Assembly: GCF_027744825.2 (NCBI RefSeq)
Contig: NC_071345.1
Span: 5,550,001 to 5,614,000, forward strand
Source: Synchiropus splendidus
Taxonomy: Eukaryota > Chordata > Actinopteri > Syngnathiformes > Callionymidae
Direction: 5' to 3'
DNA length: 64,000 nt
Positions 51,420-61,997 of the stretch are shown here, in pieces. A program made the position numbers and the translations under genes. Positions within the stretch are counted from its first letter, which is position 1. Each line of letters opens with the position of its first letter. Under the pieces are notes generated by a model. That model searched no databases, was not told where the DNA came from, and saw only the letters and a list, made by a program, of their open reading frames with translations.

Positions 51420-53045
51420 TTTTTCTGAAGAGTCCACAGTCAACTTGTGTGCATCTGTTTGCAATCGAAGTTCTACACCGAATCCAGCTGTCCTATTATG
51501 TATTGTTGCTGTGTTCCTCACATTCCCACATCGAGTGGGTTCCATGTAAAGATGGACAGTCAAAACCGTTTTGATGTCTTGAAAGTTCTCTATGCTGCTT
51601 CTGGCTGAGTTTTTCAGACACAGGCTCTGGGCCACATGAGCTATAACCTAGAACCATAACTGGCTCCTACACAGGTTCATTGCTTTCCCCTGATGTGTAA
51701 GTGGTTGCCTGTCTCATGTAATAGCTTGGCGTCTGTGTTCCCCACCCACTGCTCTTTCTAGATTTGACAGGCTGAACAAGAGGGAGTGAATGGTTGGAGC
51801 CAGTCGAGTACTGCATTGTGCAATGAAACGCCAATAGTTTATGAAATTTCTTAAAATTTAAATCTTTATTTTAAGCCGTGTAACATCTTCCTCCCTTTCC
51901 TCAGATGATTCCTCACTTCATGTGCGGACGTGTACTGGAGATAAATGAGATTTGTATTCATGAAAGTGAGAGAGATATTGGTTCCTTGACATTGCTATTG
52001 TGTGCTCCTCAATGCCAGCTGTGTAGAGCCATAATGAAATCTTCGGCTTGTGAAGAGAGGCCATGATGGATAGCCTCTTATCTCCTACCGACAAGGCAAC
52101 AATCTCCAAAATAATAAACTGCATGGCCGGTGCTGTGGTGCACATTTAAGCTGAGCTCAGGTTATTTTGTGATGGCTTATCAGACGTTCTTCAGAGGCAG
52201 GGAAGCAATATGTTGGTGATAAATCCAGCGCAATAACAGTGTCCAGGATCTGATTCACCCACTTTTACTGGATGTTTTCTCTTGGAGAATTGAAAGTTGG
52301 AGCTTGTGTTCCCATCAGTGTGGAGCCGTGGCCATCTTCAATCATCTCCAGAGTGCACTTGGTTGTTTGGTTTGATCCCAGCGCTCTCTGATACTGATTT
52401 CAAGTGGGCAGGACATGGACTTTGTCCAGCAACTGGACGTGATTCCGGGGATGTTTTCCTGCACCTGAATTGATGGGTTCAAAAGTCACGTGATGCAATT
52501 GCAACTTTTACTTTGAATCCACCACTTTGCAGTTTGTTTGCTCCTGCTCTGCCCGCTTTGAATCCTTTACCAAGCCACTAAGCAGGCAAATTGAGTCTGT
52601 CAGTCTGACAGCACACATCCCACTGTCACTTAAAAAGTTCCCTATCATTAGCTCTTCACCTGAGCACATTAAGCCGGGTTCACTCAGCGGCATTCCGACA
52701 CGGACGGCAGGGAGCCTGAAAGGGTCTGCTGCCCACTGGAAAATGGTGTGTCTGTCAACCTGACGTGCCGTCCATCTTACCTGACTGCAGGAGAGCCCTC
52801 TTCTCAGTCGCTTCCTGGCGGTAGATGATCCATTATGTGGAGACGGTTTGGACAGCCGTAGCTATCAGTAATGGTTATGTCAATCAACCAGCCAACTCAC
52901 GCATATGGTTTTGAATGTTAAACGGACAAAATATTTTCGCCGTTATTCCGGCTGAAACTTAAGATATAGATTTCCCTCTTACATTTAAACATGTCAAATA
53001 TGGACATGTTTACAAAATGATATTTCAGTTCAGTGTTTCACTTCA
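51420..53045. other. Intergenic, SNW1 to the intronless gene: nothing recognised
   Basis: Only short chance frames are present on either strand. There is no SLIRP- or ALKBH1-like coding sequence that I can see, and no long repeat. Confidence 0.6.
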
Positions 53046-53051
53046 TTTATT
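53046..53051 (-). terminator. Candidate poly(A) signal of the intronless gene
   Basis: On the minus strand AATAAA occurs about 155 bases past the TAG stop of the 653-codon gene. No oligo-A tract follows it on that strand, so if the gene began as a processed retrocopy its tail has decayed. Confidence 0.45.
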
Positions 53052-53132
53052 AACTGGAATCACTTGAAAGAAATGTTCCGCCTTGTGCATTGACACCAAC
53101 ATGAACATCCCTACAAATAAAAACAGGTTTTC

Positions 53133-53165
53133 AGAGGAGGAAACCGGAGTACCCGGAGGAAACTC
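53133..53165. repeat. Short fragment of a teleost dispersed repeat
   Basis: The string around GAGGAAACCGGAGTACCCGG matches the end of the repeat found at about 17998-18030 in this window (GAGGAAACCAGAGTACCCAG). It falls in the presumed 3' UTR of the intronless gene. Confidence 0.45.
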
Positions 53166-53204
53166 TCGATGGACCCGTTCGCCGTGAGGGTGGAGCACTA
53201 CTGA

Positions 53205-55166
53205 CTAAACCAGGAGAGGCTTCTCCCGTTTCAGTTTCCCTTGAGCGATGAGCTGCTGGAAGCCTTTCCAAGTTGACCCTTTCAACGTCTTTGGATCCTG
53301 GAGTTCACCCTCCTCTCTCAAGGCTGCAGAGAACGATGAAAGGGAAAGGGGTGTCGGCTGTGTCTTCAGATGTTCCTCCTTCTCCAGCTCTTTGGATTCC
53401 TTCTCCCGATCCTCTTGTGGGTCTGGCGTGCGAGGCGTTGGTGGGGTCACCTGTTGGGAAGCTTCTAATGTCTCTAATGTCTCCTGTTTGCAAGCATCCT
53501 CATCTGGGTCTGCCTCACAAACCTCGTCCGATGACTCCGGTTGGCAAACCTCTGGCAGGTCTTTCTTCCACTGTATCAAACCATGGCCCTCATCTGGATC
53601 TCTCTGGCGATCCCCATCTAATGCCTCGTTCTTTCGCTCTTCATCCCACAGGTCTGTTTGTCCATCTTGCTTGCCATCCGCTTCAGAAGGCCTCTCTGGA
53701 GAAGATGACTCTTTGTCCTGATCCTGGTGATGAGCTTCCTTTTCTTCATCGCAAACGTCCTCTGGCGAAACACCATTGTGCGCGTCGCTCCGCCCGTCAT
53801 TCTCATTCTCCAGCATTTTAGACAGCTCAAGGTTGAGAATAAATTGATCTTGAAGTTGTTTTCTCAGCTTCTCTATCTCGTCCATCCTCCAAGTTCTGAG
53901 CTTTTTCATCTCAGACTTAAAAGATACGATCAAATGCTGGTCTTGTGAAAGACTGCTGTGAGAGCCCTGCTGCCCATTGCTGCCTTTCAGTGGAACCAGC
54001 TGTTCATCGGGGTCCCATGTGGCGTCTGATGCAGATGCCGACTCACTTTCCGCAGGAGGATCAGTCGCTCTCTTGAACTCGCTTGGGAAATTCTGCTGTC
54101 CTGCGAGGTGAGCCTTTTTGAGCTCATCCACCTTCCTCAGAAGATACTGCTGGGTAACGTCGACGTCTCTTTGAAGAGCAGTCTTCTTCTCCAGCATCTT
54201 CCGGCGGTTTTCCGTGTGCTCTGCTTTCAAATTCTGAATGAAGTTGTGGTGATCTTTGTGGGACTTGCATTGCATGTTGAGTCTGTGCTGGAGAACTTGA
54301 ACTTGCTGCGCAGCAGTCTCATACTGCTGTTCGACCTCTCGGTACGACTGCGTGACCCTTTGCAGTTCTTTATAGATTGTTAAGTTCTTCAGAGTGACCG
54401 ACTCAAAGTCATTGACGGCGGACCCATCGTTTATAAGGTGCTGTCGATCAAACTCCGCAATAAATTCCTGGAGCTTAACATCATCAAAGTGAGCCAGCGA
54501 AGACTCGTCCGTCTTATGTTGCGCTGAGAACAGAGGTTGGGTGTTCGCGTTTGCTAGCATGAGGGGATATGCAGGGTTTGGATGTCGATGTCTGGGCGGT
54601 GCTGCTCCCCTTCTTTGGTAAGATCGAACCCCTACAAAGGTTGGGTTCCCACCTTTGTGTCGCACTCCTGGGAGCATGGGTGGGACCCCTGGGTCGGGGA
54701 GTAAAGGCGCTCTCCTACATGTTGGCTGGTTCATTACACCAGGAAGAAGGTCTGGAAGCAATGGAGGGGTCCTGCCAGGTAGCTTTCGGGTGATCCTTGG
54801 CAGCAAGGGTGGAACACTCGGGTCGGGGAGTAGTGGTGGGTTTTTCCCCGGGAGATTCATTGGTGGCTTCCTGCCCTGGGGCTTGCTTTTGCTCCGTGGA
54901 AGAAGGTGCTGGGTTCCTGATTTTGGGAAGAAGGTGTGGTTCCGACCTGAAGTCTTCTGCCTTAGTCCTTTCAGCACAGTTGCCTTCCTTGACTGGACCT
55001 TACGTCTGAGCCCTTGGTGCAACAGTGGACGCATGGGTGGCACCTCTGGGTCCGGCAGCAGAGGTGGGCTTCTGAATGTCTGACTCGGCATGGGTGCAGC
55101 TGTCTGCCTGGGGCTTTCAGGGGCCTCATTCCTGGACTCGCAGTCTCCATCTTTTTGTTGCGCCAT
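53205..55166 (-). CDS. Uncharacterised intronless gene: proline-rich, coiled-coil, acidic protein (653 aa)
   Basis: One unbroken 653-codon frame on the minus strand, ending in TAG at 53205-53207. An in-frame TGA stands three codons before the ATG, and the ATG has purine at -3 and G at +4, so this is a natural complete ORF. I do not recognise the protein. Residues 1-200 are Pro/Arg/Lys-rich with four degenerate copies of a PLLPDPxVPPxLP motif (near residues 35, 111, 135 and 154). Residues about 256-352 are rich in Q, E, K and L with heptad-like spacing, predicted coiled coil; a second helical stretch is at about 411-455. Residues about 455-600 are acidic (D/E/S/Q). The C terminus is basic and hydrophobic (QGKLKREKPLLV). 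There is no signal peptide, membrane segment or zinc motif, so it is probably a cytoplasmic or nuclear scaffold-type protein. It lies tail to tail with SNW1 and head to head with SPTLC2. It could be a retrocopy or a lineage-specific gene. The reading frame is convincing; the function is unknown. Confidence 0.8.
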   Translation of the reverse strand: MAQQKDGDCESRNEAPESPRQTAAPMPSQTFRSPPLLPDPEVPPMRPLLHQGLRRKVQSRKATVLKGLRQKTSGRNHTFFPKSGTQHLLPRSKSKPQGRKPPMNLPGKNPPLLPDPSVPPLLPRITRKLPGRTPPLLPDLLPGVMNQPTCRRAPLLPDPGVPPMLPGVRHKGGNPTFVGVRSYQRRGAAPPRHRHPNPAYPLMLANANTQPLFSAQHKTDESSLAHFDDVKLQEFIAEFDRQHLINDGSAVNDFESVTLKNLTIYKELQRVTQSYREVEQQYETAAQQVQVLQHRLNMQCKSHKDHHNFIQNLKAEHTENRRKMLEKKTALQRDVDVTQQYLLRKVDELKKAHLAGQQNFPSEFKRATDPPAESESASASDATWDPDEQLVPLKGSNGQQGSHSSLSQDQHLIVSFKSEMKKLRTWRMDEIEKLRKQLQDQFILNLELSKMLENENDGRSDAHNGVSPEDVCDEEKEAHHQDQDKESSSPERPSEADGKQDGQTDLWDEERKNEALDGDRQRDPDEGHGLIQWKKDLPEVCQPESSDEVCEADPDEDACKQETLETLEASQQVTPPTPRTPDPQEDREKESKELEKEEHLKTQPTPLSLSSFSAALREEGELQDPKTLKGSTWKGFQQLIAQGKLKREKPLLV

Positions 55167-55429
55167 CTCCAGTCAGTCTATATGACTCGAAAATACCTGT
55201 CCATTTGAAACTTTTATCAAGTGGTCACTTAGCTATCGGATGCTCTCTGTATCAGGCACCTGACTGTGAAGCTGCCCTATTCATAAATGAGTTTGTCTGC
55301 CTTGATGCTTTGATACAGTGCCAACATTCATGTTTGGACTTGGATGTTGCTGTGTTGACACTGAAAGTGTCTTTGATTCTGAAGCTTTGTTGCTTTAGAT
55401 TGGCATTGAATTTCTGTCTGTATAGGCAT

Positions 55430-55510
55430 CATAAGGCGTTAGACTTAGACTTTCTTTATTGTCATCGCACAAAAACATATCACTGTATTATGGCAACGAA
55501 ATTTCGGTTT
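55430..55510 (-). repeat. LINE/SINE 3'-tail fragment (L2-like), minus orientation
   Basis: The segment TTAGACTTAGACTTTCTTTA followed by TTGTCATCGCAC and then GGCAACGAAATTTCGG resembles the conserved 3' end of teleost L2-type LINEs and the SINEs that borrow it. Read on the minus strand it ends in the usual GACAATAAA-type tail. It lies between the intronless gene and SPTLC2. Confidence 0.5.
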
Positions 55511-55586
55511 GAGGCCCCTGGTTTCCAAAAACAAAAACTATATGTCCAAAATAAATAAATACTAACAAATATGATAATAATAATAA

Positions 55587-55592
<6 letters not shown>

Positions 55593-55641
<49 letters not shown>

Positions 55642-55776
55642 TTAATTATAGTACAATAATATAATGTAAAAATATATTGTTTTATCATAATTTTATAATA
55701 ATAAAATTATATATAAATTTATTATTATTATTATTATTATCATTTTGTGTATATACATATATATATATATATATAA
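55593..55776. repeat. AT-rich simple repeats
   Basis: A (TA)n run at 55593-55636 is followed by TTATTA and further TATATA tracts to 55776. The rest of the gap up to the SPTLC2 promoter (55777-56380) shows no gene. Confidence 0.9.
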
Positions 55777-56380
55777 ACAACTAAAGTGATGAAAGTGATT
55801 CAAAATAATATTATTATACTCCATACCACACAGCTTCACGTTCATGAAAAGGTTGATGCGGCGCCCCAAAACGCCAGCAGAGGGCAGCATTTTTCATTCA
55901 GTCACTCATCATTTTGCCATTTAATAACCAACCATGGTTTCTAGATCACGATACTCACCATTTTCCTTTACACGATCCGTATTATTTATTTTTTTTTTTT
56001 TGCGTGTGTGTACTGTGAGGGAAAGGCGGCACATCGTATGGTTCCTGAATAACACAACCTTTTTTAGACCGGATTGATGCCATTATATGTGGACGGACGT
56101 GTAACCCGAAGCCATCCCACAATGCAGAAAGCAGAGAAGACATTCGCAACAATCAAGAAATTCAAAGTGTAAAGAAAAAATGCTTTACTTCACTTCGTGT
56201 CTTCTGGTTAGAAATTGCCCTTTTTTTCTTGTCATTTTAAAGAGCAAAGTATGTCCTTGTAGCCATGGTGAATATTCTACACCAGGCTGATCATCAACTA
56301 TGTATGAATATTGTATTCGTTTCATGCAAAACGTGTATCCGAATCTCGTATGAAAATAAGCAATACCACAGTCTACCTCT

Positions 56381-56582
56381 AAGTGGCGGTATACGCCTCG
56401 TCGAAATCGCCTCGCAAGTCGAAGAAGAGTCGTCCGCTCCAAGTCAGAGTAACCAACCCCGAGTTGACGATCTTCGTGAAGTGGGCGTCAAACTCCGGCT
56501 GTCCCCGGAGCTCCGACGTTACATCGCCGCTTGAGTGAGTAGAACTTCGCGGAAGCGTGACACACCCGCTCGGCCGGCGACG
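56381..56582 (+). promoter_or_regulatory. sptlc2: CpG-rich SPTLC2 promoter / 5' UTR
   Basis: Base composition shifts sharply to CpG-rich from about 56,380 through exon 1, against A+T-rich sequence on both sides. The ATG at 56583 follows GGCGACG and opens the first coding exon. No TATA box is evident, which fits a CpG-island promoter. The same island could serve the divergent intronless gene only at a distance of about 1.2 kb. Confidence 0.5.
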
Positions 56583-59500
56583 ATGACGGAGAGCTCCGCG
56601 AACAAGCTCATTAACGGAGGGGGAGACGGTTGCCACAGGACCGCGAATGGGAAGAAGGCAAACAAAAATGGCTTCGTAAAGAGCCACTGTCTGCTGGAGC
56701 ACAAGTACCGTCGCCCCAGGGAGAAGGTAAGGCCCCCACAACTGTAAACAAGGATGGATGTGTTCGGACTGAGGGAGGTTTGCATTCCTCGTCCATTGTT
56801 ATCGTAGTCAAACAGCTGGCAGGTCACTGCTCCACTGTTATCACCTGGTAGCTCTTTATACGGAAAATGCATGACTAAATAAATAAACAGGCAACTCAAG
56901 TTGTCTCTCCATTTCTGTAGAAATATTTTGACATTACTCCGGTCTTTTTTTTTAAGCCGTTTTGTTCCTCCACCGTCGTGCATTATTAAAGTTATCATGG
57001 AGCCCATGGCACCTGAGCAGCACCTTGCTCTGTGTGTGTGTGTGTGTGTGTCGGTTGTAACCTTATACCTTGTTGTTTTTGCTGTGGTGTGTGTTCGGTG
57101 AAGACAGACAGACCGGTCTCACCAGTTCAGGGCTCAGTTGGAAGAAGATCCAGGTTCTGAAACGCTATCACTGACTTGGGAAGAGGAGAGAGAGAGAGAG
57201 GACCTGCTTCCCACATGACACTTGCGCAAAGAAGGGAGGAATGTTTCATGGGTGTGGTTCCTCCTTTAACTCCAGAAAATGTTAACTTAATCTTGAGACT
57301 TGTCCCGTAGGTATTGCAGGTTTAAACTCACTTCTTTAACCAATAAGCGAATAAAATATAGCGCAAAAATTATTAGTTATTTTACTCCCAATTTCATGAT
57401 GTAAATCTATCATACTTTTTATTTTTATAGATCATATATTATGTGAAATGTATCACCACATAAAAGTACCTTTTGAGCCTCCCTTATTTAGTTTGACAGA
57501 GATGTTCCTGTGTATTTGTTTTGTTGTTTAAATGAACACGTTTGTATTTTTTCAAAATGATCAACATTTTATTGTTGAATGAGCTTTTAAAAGAAAATAA
57601 ACTTCCTTTATAAATGTAAACATTCACATATGTAGCTAAAGTCTAATCCGGTGAGAACTTATATCAATGTATAATTTATGGCAGGATGTTGAAGATTTAA
57701 CTCCCAAATAAAAAAAACTATACCCAGGATTATCAGTCATTGCCTTGAAGCATTGCAAATACATCACTTCTAAATACAATTATGGGGTGTTTGTCCATTG
57801 TGTAACTCTGGAGCTGCCCGGAGAAACAGCCAATATTGGTTCAAAAAGAACTTAAACAGTAATCCTTGTGATGTGCATGAGCTCTGTCTGTTTGCAAACT
57901 AGAGGCTCATCGCCAAAAAGGTGGAGTCCTCTTTAGTGAGCTAGGAATTAAGTAAACAACGACTTTGTTTGAAATATAATACAGGTAATTTTGACTGAGC
58001 CGTTTACACAAAACTAAAGAATTTAGTGTTGCCAGAGGACATGAAATACAGGAACTGCTCAAGGAAAATTGCTTGTATACTTTGTATTTTGATTTCAAGA
58101 GCCATCTTCTATTGGGAGTGAAAATGAATTGTGAATATGTATTTGGAAGAGTTTTAGAAAGACCTTGCAGGTAACTGGCGTTCTTCCAACAGATAAATGT
58201 CAGCCCATAATGAAATTTACTTGGTATTATAATGAGACGTGTTTGACGTCAATGGAAGAAGGTTAACACACCTGAATGTTTAGGTCAAAGAGAAGCTGCA
58301 GTTTTGTCAGTAATGGAGACGGATTGAAGAAATATGCAAAATAATTCAAAACCCACACACATCTATGTGGACAAACACACGGGCAGGTGGATGGAAACAT
58401 GCTCAGATGGTAGACATTATGATATAGAGTGATCGCGTACATATCTACACTGACTGACTGGAAGGCATTTCTTGTGATGGCATGACCGGTCACCTGATAA
58501 ACGGTTGCTTAGCAGCAGAGTTTGTATGTTGCCGGTGGACGGAATTTGTTTATCCTCCCTTTGTTAGACGGCCAGTCAAAATCTGAGCTTTAGTGCTGTG
58601 GTTGGAGTTTATTATTTCCAGCTTGTTTGTGAACAATGATTCTTATCTTTATCCTTAAGTCAGTGATGTGCGTTATAAATTTAGACGCCGACATTGACTG
58701 CTCCTCAGGTGAATGTAGAACAAAAGATGGAGGATTGTTGTTTGTATTCTGACTTCATTCGTCTTTCCAAACTGAACCGTGTCATTTCTAACGTGCATTA
58801 AATGCTGGGTATTTTCCTCAGATCCAAAATGGGACGCACAACTCGAGCCTGTACAAGAAGCCCTTCGTGCAATCGTTCGAAGAGACTCCATTACTGGTGG
58901 CTGTGCTCACTTACATGGGCTACGGCATCCTTACCGTCTTCGGATACTTCCGGGATTTCCTTCGTCACTGGAACATCGAAAAGTGCAACGTTGCCAAGGA
59001 GAGAGATGAGCAGAAGGTAAAAAGAAGCGCAGTGTTTTAACACTTTCGCTTACCATTGGAGAAACTTCCCTATTGTTTCTTCAGTCACAAGTGAAGACTC
59101 ACCACAATGAGTCAAGTTCATTAGTCATGGAGTTGGACATTTAAATGGAAAAAATAGGCTATAAAGCGTCAGAAATTCCTAAAAGCAAAAGGCACTCGTG
59201 ACAGTCTCAATTGTATTGTGTTTTTCATGTCCAACGGCAGCATGTGTCACCATTTAATGGACTCATACTAAGAACTGCTGACAGGTTTTGCCTCATAGAT
59301 GAGGTGATGGTTTTCTTTTTATCTCTCTGTCAGAGCTAATGGGGAATATAAGTCTCTCCAATGAAAAAAGTTCATTGTATTCAAAGTATAATGTGGTTAT
59401 TTGAATGTGAAAAAGTTCAATTAATGTCATGACATTCAGCTGTTTTATAAAGCCATTGAATTGAAATGTATTGCCTCTATTATACCTTTTCACGGTCATT

Positions 59501-61997
59501 TTGCCTGTTAAAACTGCCACTTATGTGCTCAGCTGTTCGTCTTTTGTCAGTTTGCCTTGAAGTTAAATTTGGCAAATTGAATGACATGAAAATGACAGAG
59601 CTGATTTTGTCTGATCAAGCTGCTTTCACAGTGTGAAAACCACGTGATTTACTGTTCAGACACTTGCGGTTTCACACAGTTTAGCTGTCCCTAACTGATT
59701 CAATACGTTCATTCCCTCCTTGCAAAGGACCAGAACGATTTTCTACATCCCTGCCTTTGTTTGTTTCGCTGCAGGATTTCGTCCCATTATATCAAGATTT
59801 TGAGAATTTCTACACCAGAAACTTGTACATGAGAATCCGGGATAACTGGAACCGGCCCATCTGCAGCGTCCCGGGAGCCAAGATGGACCTGGTGGAGAGA
59901 GTCTCCCCTGACTACAATTGGACCTTTGAGTGAGTAGTTTTTTTTCCATGTGTTTGTCAAGGGTTTATATTTAGAAACAATGTGTTTGTAATGGATGTTT
60001 TTGCCGCCCGCTGACGTGCCTTTACGGGACCTGCGGGCCCCTGGCTGAACAGGAAGTTTATCATGCTCGTCCTTCAGTTATTGACGTTAGATTCCTGATA
60101 ATCTCCGATGACGCAAGAGATGATTCAGGCGGCAGCGGTGGTGAAATCTGTGCTATCTGTCACATGATAAACAAATGACTGAAGATGTTTTAGCACAAGT
60201 TGTGTCGACTGAATTAGATCAGAGGTTTTGAGCCAAAACAAGGAAACAAATAATTATTGTTCAGTAACTTACTTAAATTGCGATTTGCTTTATTAACACC
60301 AAACATGAATGAATATAACTTAAAAATGTTCGATAATCGCAGCTATTTGTTACATTTTACAGTAGGGTATGAATTACCATAAATAACCCGCTCTATCGTA
60401 GTAGCTTTTTAGCCAGTTATTAATCACTCTAAAAGTATTGCTCAACATCTTATTGAGACTTGGGATATTTTACCCAGCCACAGTCGCCACGCTGACTAAC
60501 TGATTGTAAACCGTTAATAAGCAAGTAATTATTTGGTAGTTATTGTGTTCCTCAAATTTGAAGTGCAACCCTAAGTTCAAATATATTCATCAATTCATTT
60601 TTATTCAAGATGCCTTTATTAAAATTTGTAAAAAATATTTGAAAAATGTTTTTGTTTATTTATTTTTTTATGTACTTTTTTTGAGGTAACTCCTGAATCC
60701 CTGAAACATTTTAGTTTCACAAAGTTTAATAATTTAATTATAGATGTATCTCAGTCATTCGTGGTGTAAAAAAATATTGCTAAAACAAAATATTGCGATA
60801 CAATATATAATAAATATTTACTTGCAAGTGTTTTTTTATTGTTTAATTGTGATGTATTAAGGTTTACAAGAAACACTAACAGTTAACCTTGTGATAGACA
60901 ACAAGATCTCCAGATTGTTCAAGCCCGGCTTTGAACATGTTGCACAGGTTTTCACTGTAATGTGTTTTTTTTTCTGCAAAATACTGGCTGTTGACAGCAA
61001 CTATTGTTATTATTATATCACTATAAATGCAAATTATTGCAGTGTATCGCGATATATTGCATCATAACTCCAGTATCAGGATTGTGCTGCTAGATTCATG
61101 CCGATACACACTTGTAATATTGAGAAGAATGACTAGAAACACCGCTGGTCGTCATCGTTTTACCAGAACTTCCGGCCTTTGAAGACTTTCTGGATGAGGA
61201 ACAACACTCAAATTGAAGTATCAGAATGTTTCCTGTTTTTTTTTGTTACTACGTTTCAAGTTATTTTGCAGGTCAATGCTGATGATCACATTATCAACAA
61301 TATTGACCAGTTAGCAGGTGCTTTCGTCACCAAATCTGCTAAGCTTTGCTGTAAAATGATTCCAATCATCTCACAAAATGACACCAAAACGGTACATGCA
61401 AAAGCCTGAACTGTATCATGTGACCCTGGGCCCTAGTTGAAATGATCGCAGCATAATATCTATGGTATTCAAAGAATCCAAACACTGAAAAGGAAATGTG
61501 TGCCGAGTGAGAGTGTTTTGTGAACTTGTGTCAACAATAGAGTTTCCCGTCTTTCCTCTCAGACACACAGGCAGGGTGGTGAAGGACGTCATCAACATGG
61601 GCTCCTACAACTACCTGGGCTTTGCTGAGAACAAAGGGGCCTGTGCTGATGCGGCGATAGAAGTCACCGAGAAGTACGGCGTTGGAGTAGCAAGTACACG
61701 CTGCGAGAATGGTGAGCGTGATAAGATGGCTGCTGTTTCGTCTAATATTGGACGTGTTGTTGGTGTTTTGTGCTGGTGGATTGAGCTGCTGCACCAGTCT
61801 TTCAATTTCATTCAAATTCAATGGAAAAAAAAAATCCAAATATAATTTGCACCTGTTTTTTTTTACACACAGGGAACTTGGACATTCACGAGGAGCTGGA
61901 AGCGTTAGTCGCCAGGTTCCTCGGAGTAGAGTCGTCCATGGCGTTCGGCATGGGCTTCGCGACCAATTCCATGAACATTCCCGCCCTGACCGGGAAG
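56583..61997 (+). CDS. sptlc2: Serine palmitoyltransferase subunit 2, 5' part (first 5 coding exons; continues beyond window)
   Basis: Coding exons: 56583-56726, 58822-59016, 59775-59929, 61563-61711 and 61873-61997, all bounded by GT-AG with matching phases (768 nt, 256 residues). SPTLC2 pairs with SPTLC1 in the ER membrane to condense serine with palmitoyl-CoA, the first step of sphingolipid synthesis. Residues 1-60 are variable. A membrane segment ([20 protein letters not shown]) spans 72-91. The family hallmarks [24 protein letters not shown] (176-185) and [18 protein letters not shown] (ending at 256) are intact. The PLP-binding lysine and the rest of the catalytic domain are encoded by exons outside the window; the exon that should continue with GCLILSDELNH is not present before 64,000. 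Some positions ([20 protein letters not shown]) resemble SPTLC3, but LGVES and [12 protein letters not shown] positions and synteny with SNW1 favour SPTLC2. Confidence 0.95.
56727..58821 (+). other. sptlc2: SPTLC2 intron 1
   Basis: GTAAGG to CAG, about 2.1 kb. It contains a (GT)n run near 57032-57052 and a short GAGAGA run near 57185. The rest is A+T-rich, and I recognise no repeat family or RNA gene. Confidence 0.85.
59017..59774 (+). other. sptlc2: SPTLC2 intron 2
   Basis: GTAAAA to CAG, 758 bases. Nothing beyond unique-looking A+T-rich sequence is seen. Confidence 0.85.
59930..61562 (+). other. sptlc2: SPTLC2 intron 3
   Basis: GTGAGT to CAG, about 1.6 kb, interrupting a glutamate codon (GA|A). 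It is very A+T-rich between 60,200 and 61,080. No nested gene is seen. Confidence 0.85.

Noticed and set aside
53248..53821. Plus-strand frames of 157 and 182 codons opposite the intronless gene
   Set aside because: Antisense shadows of the G+C-biased minus-strand coding sequence, and shorter than it.
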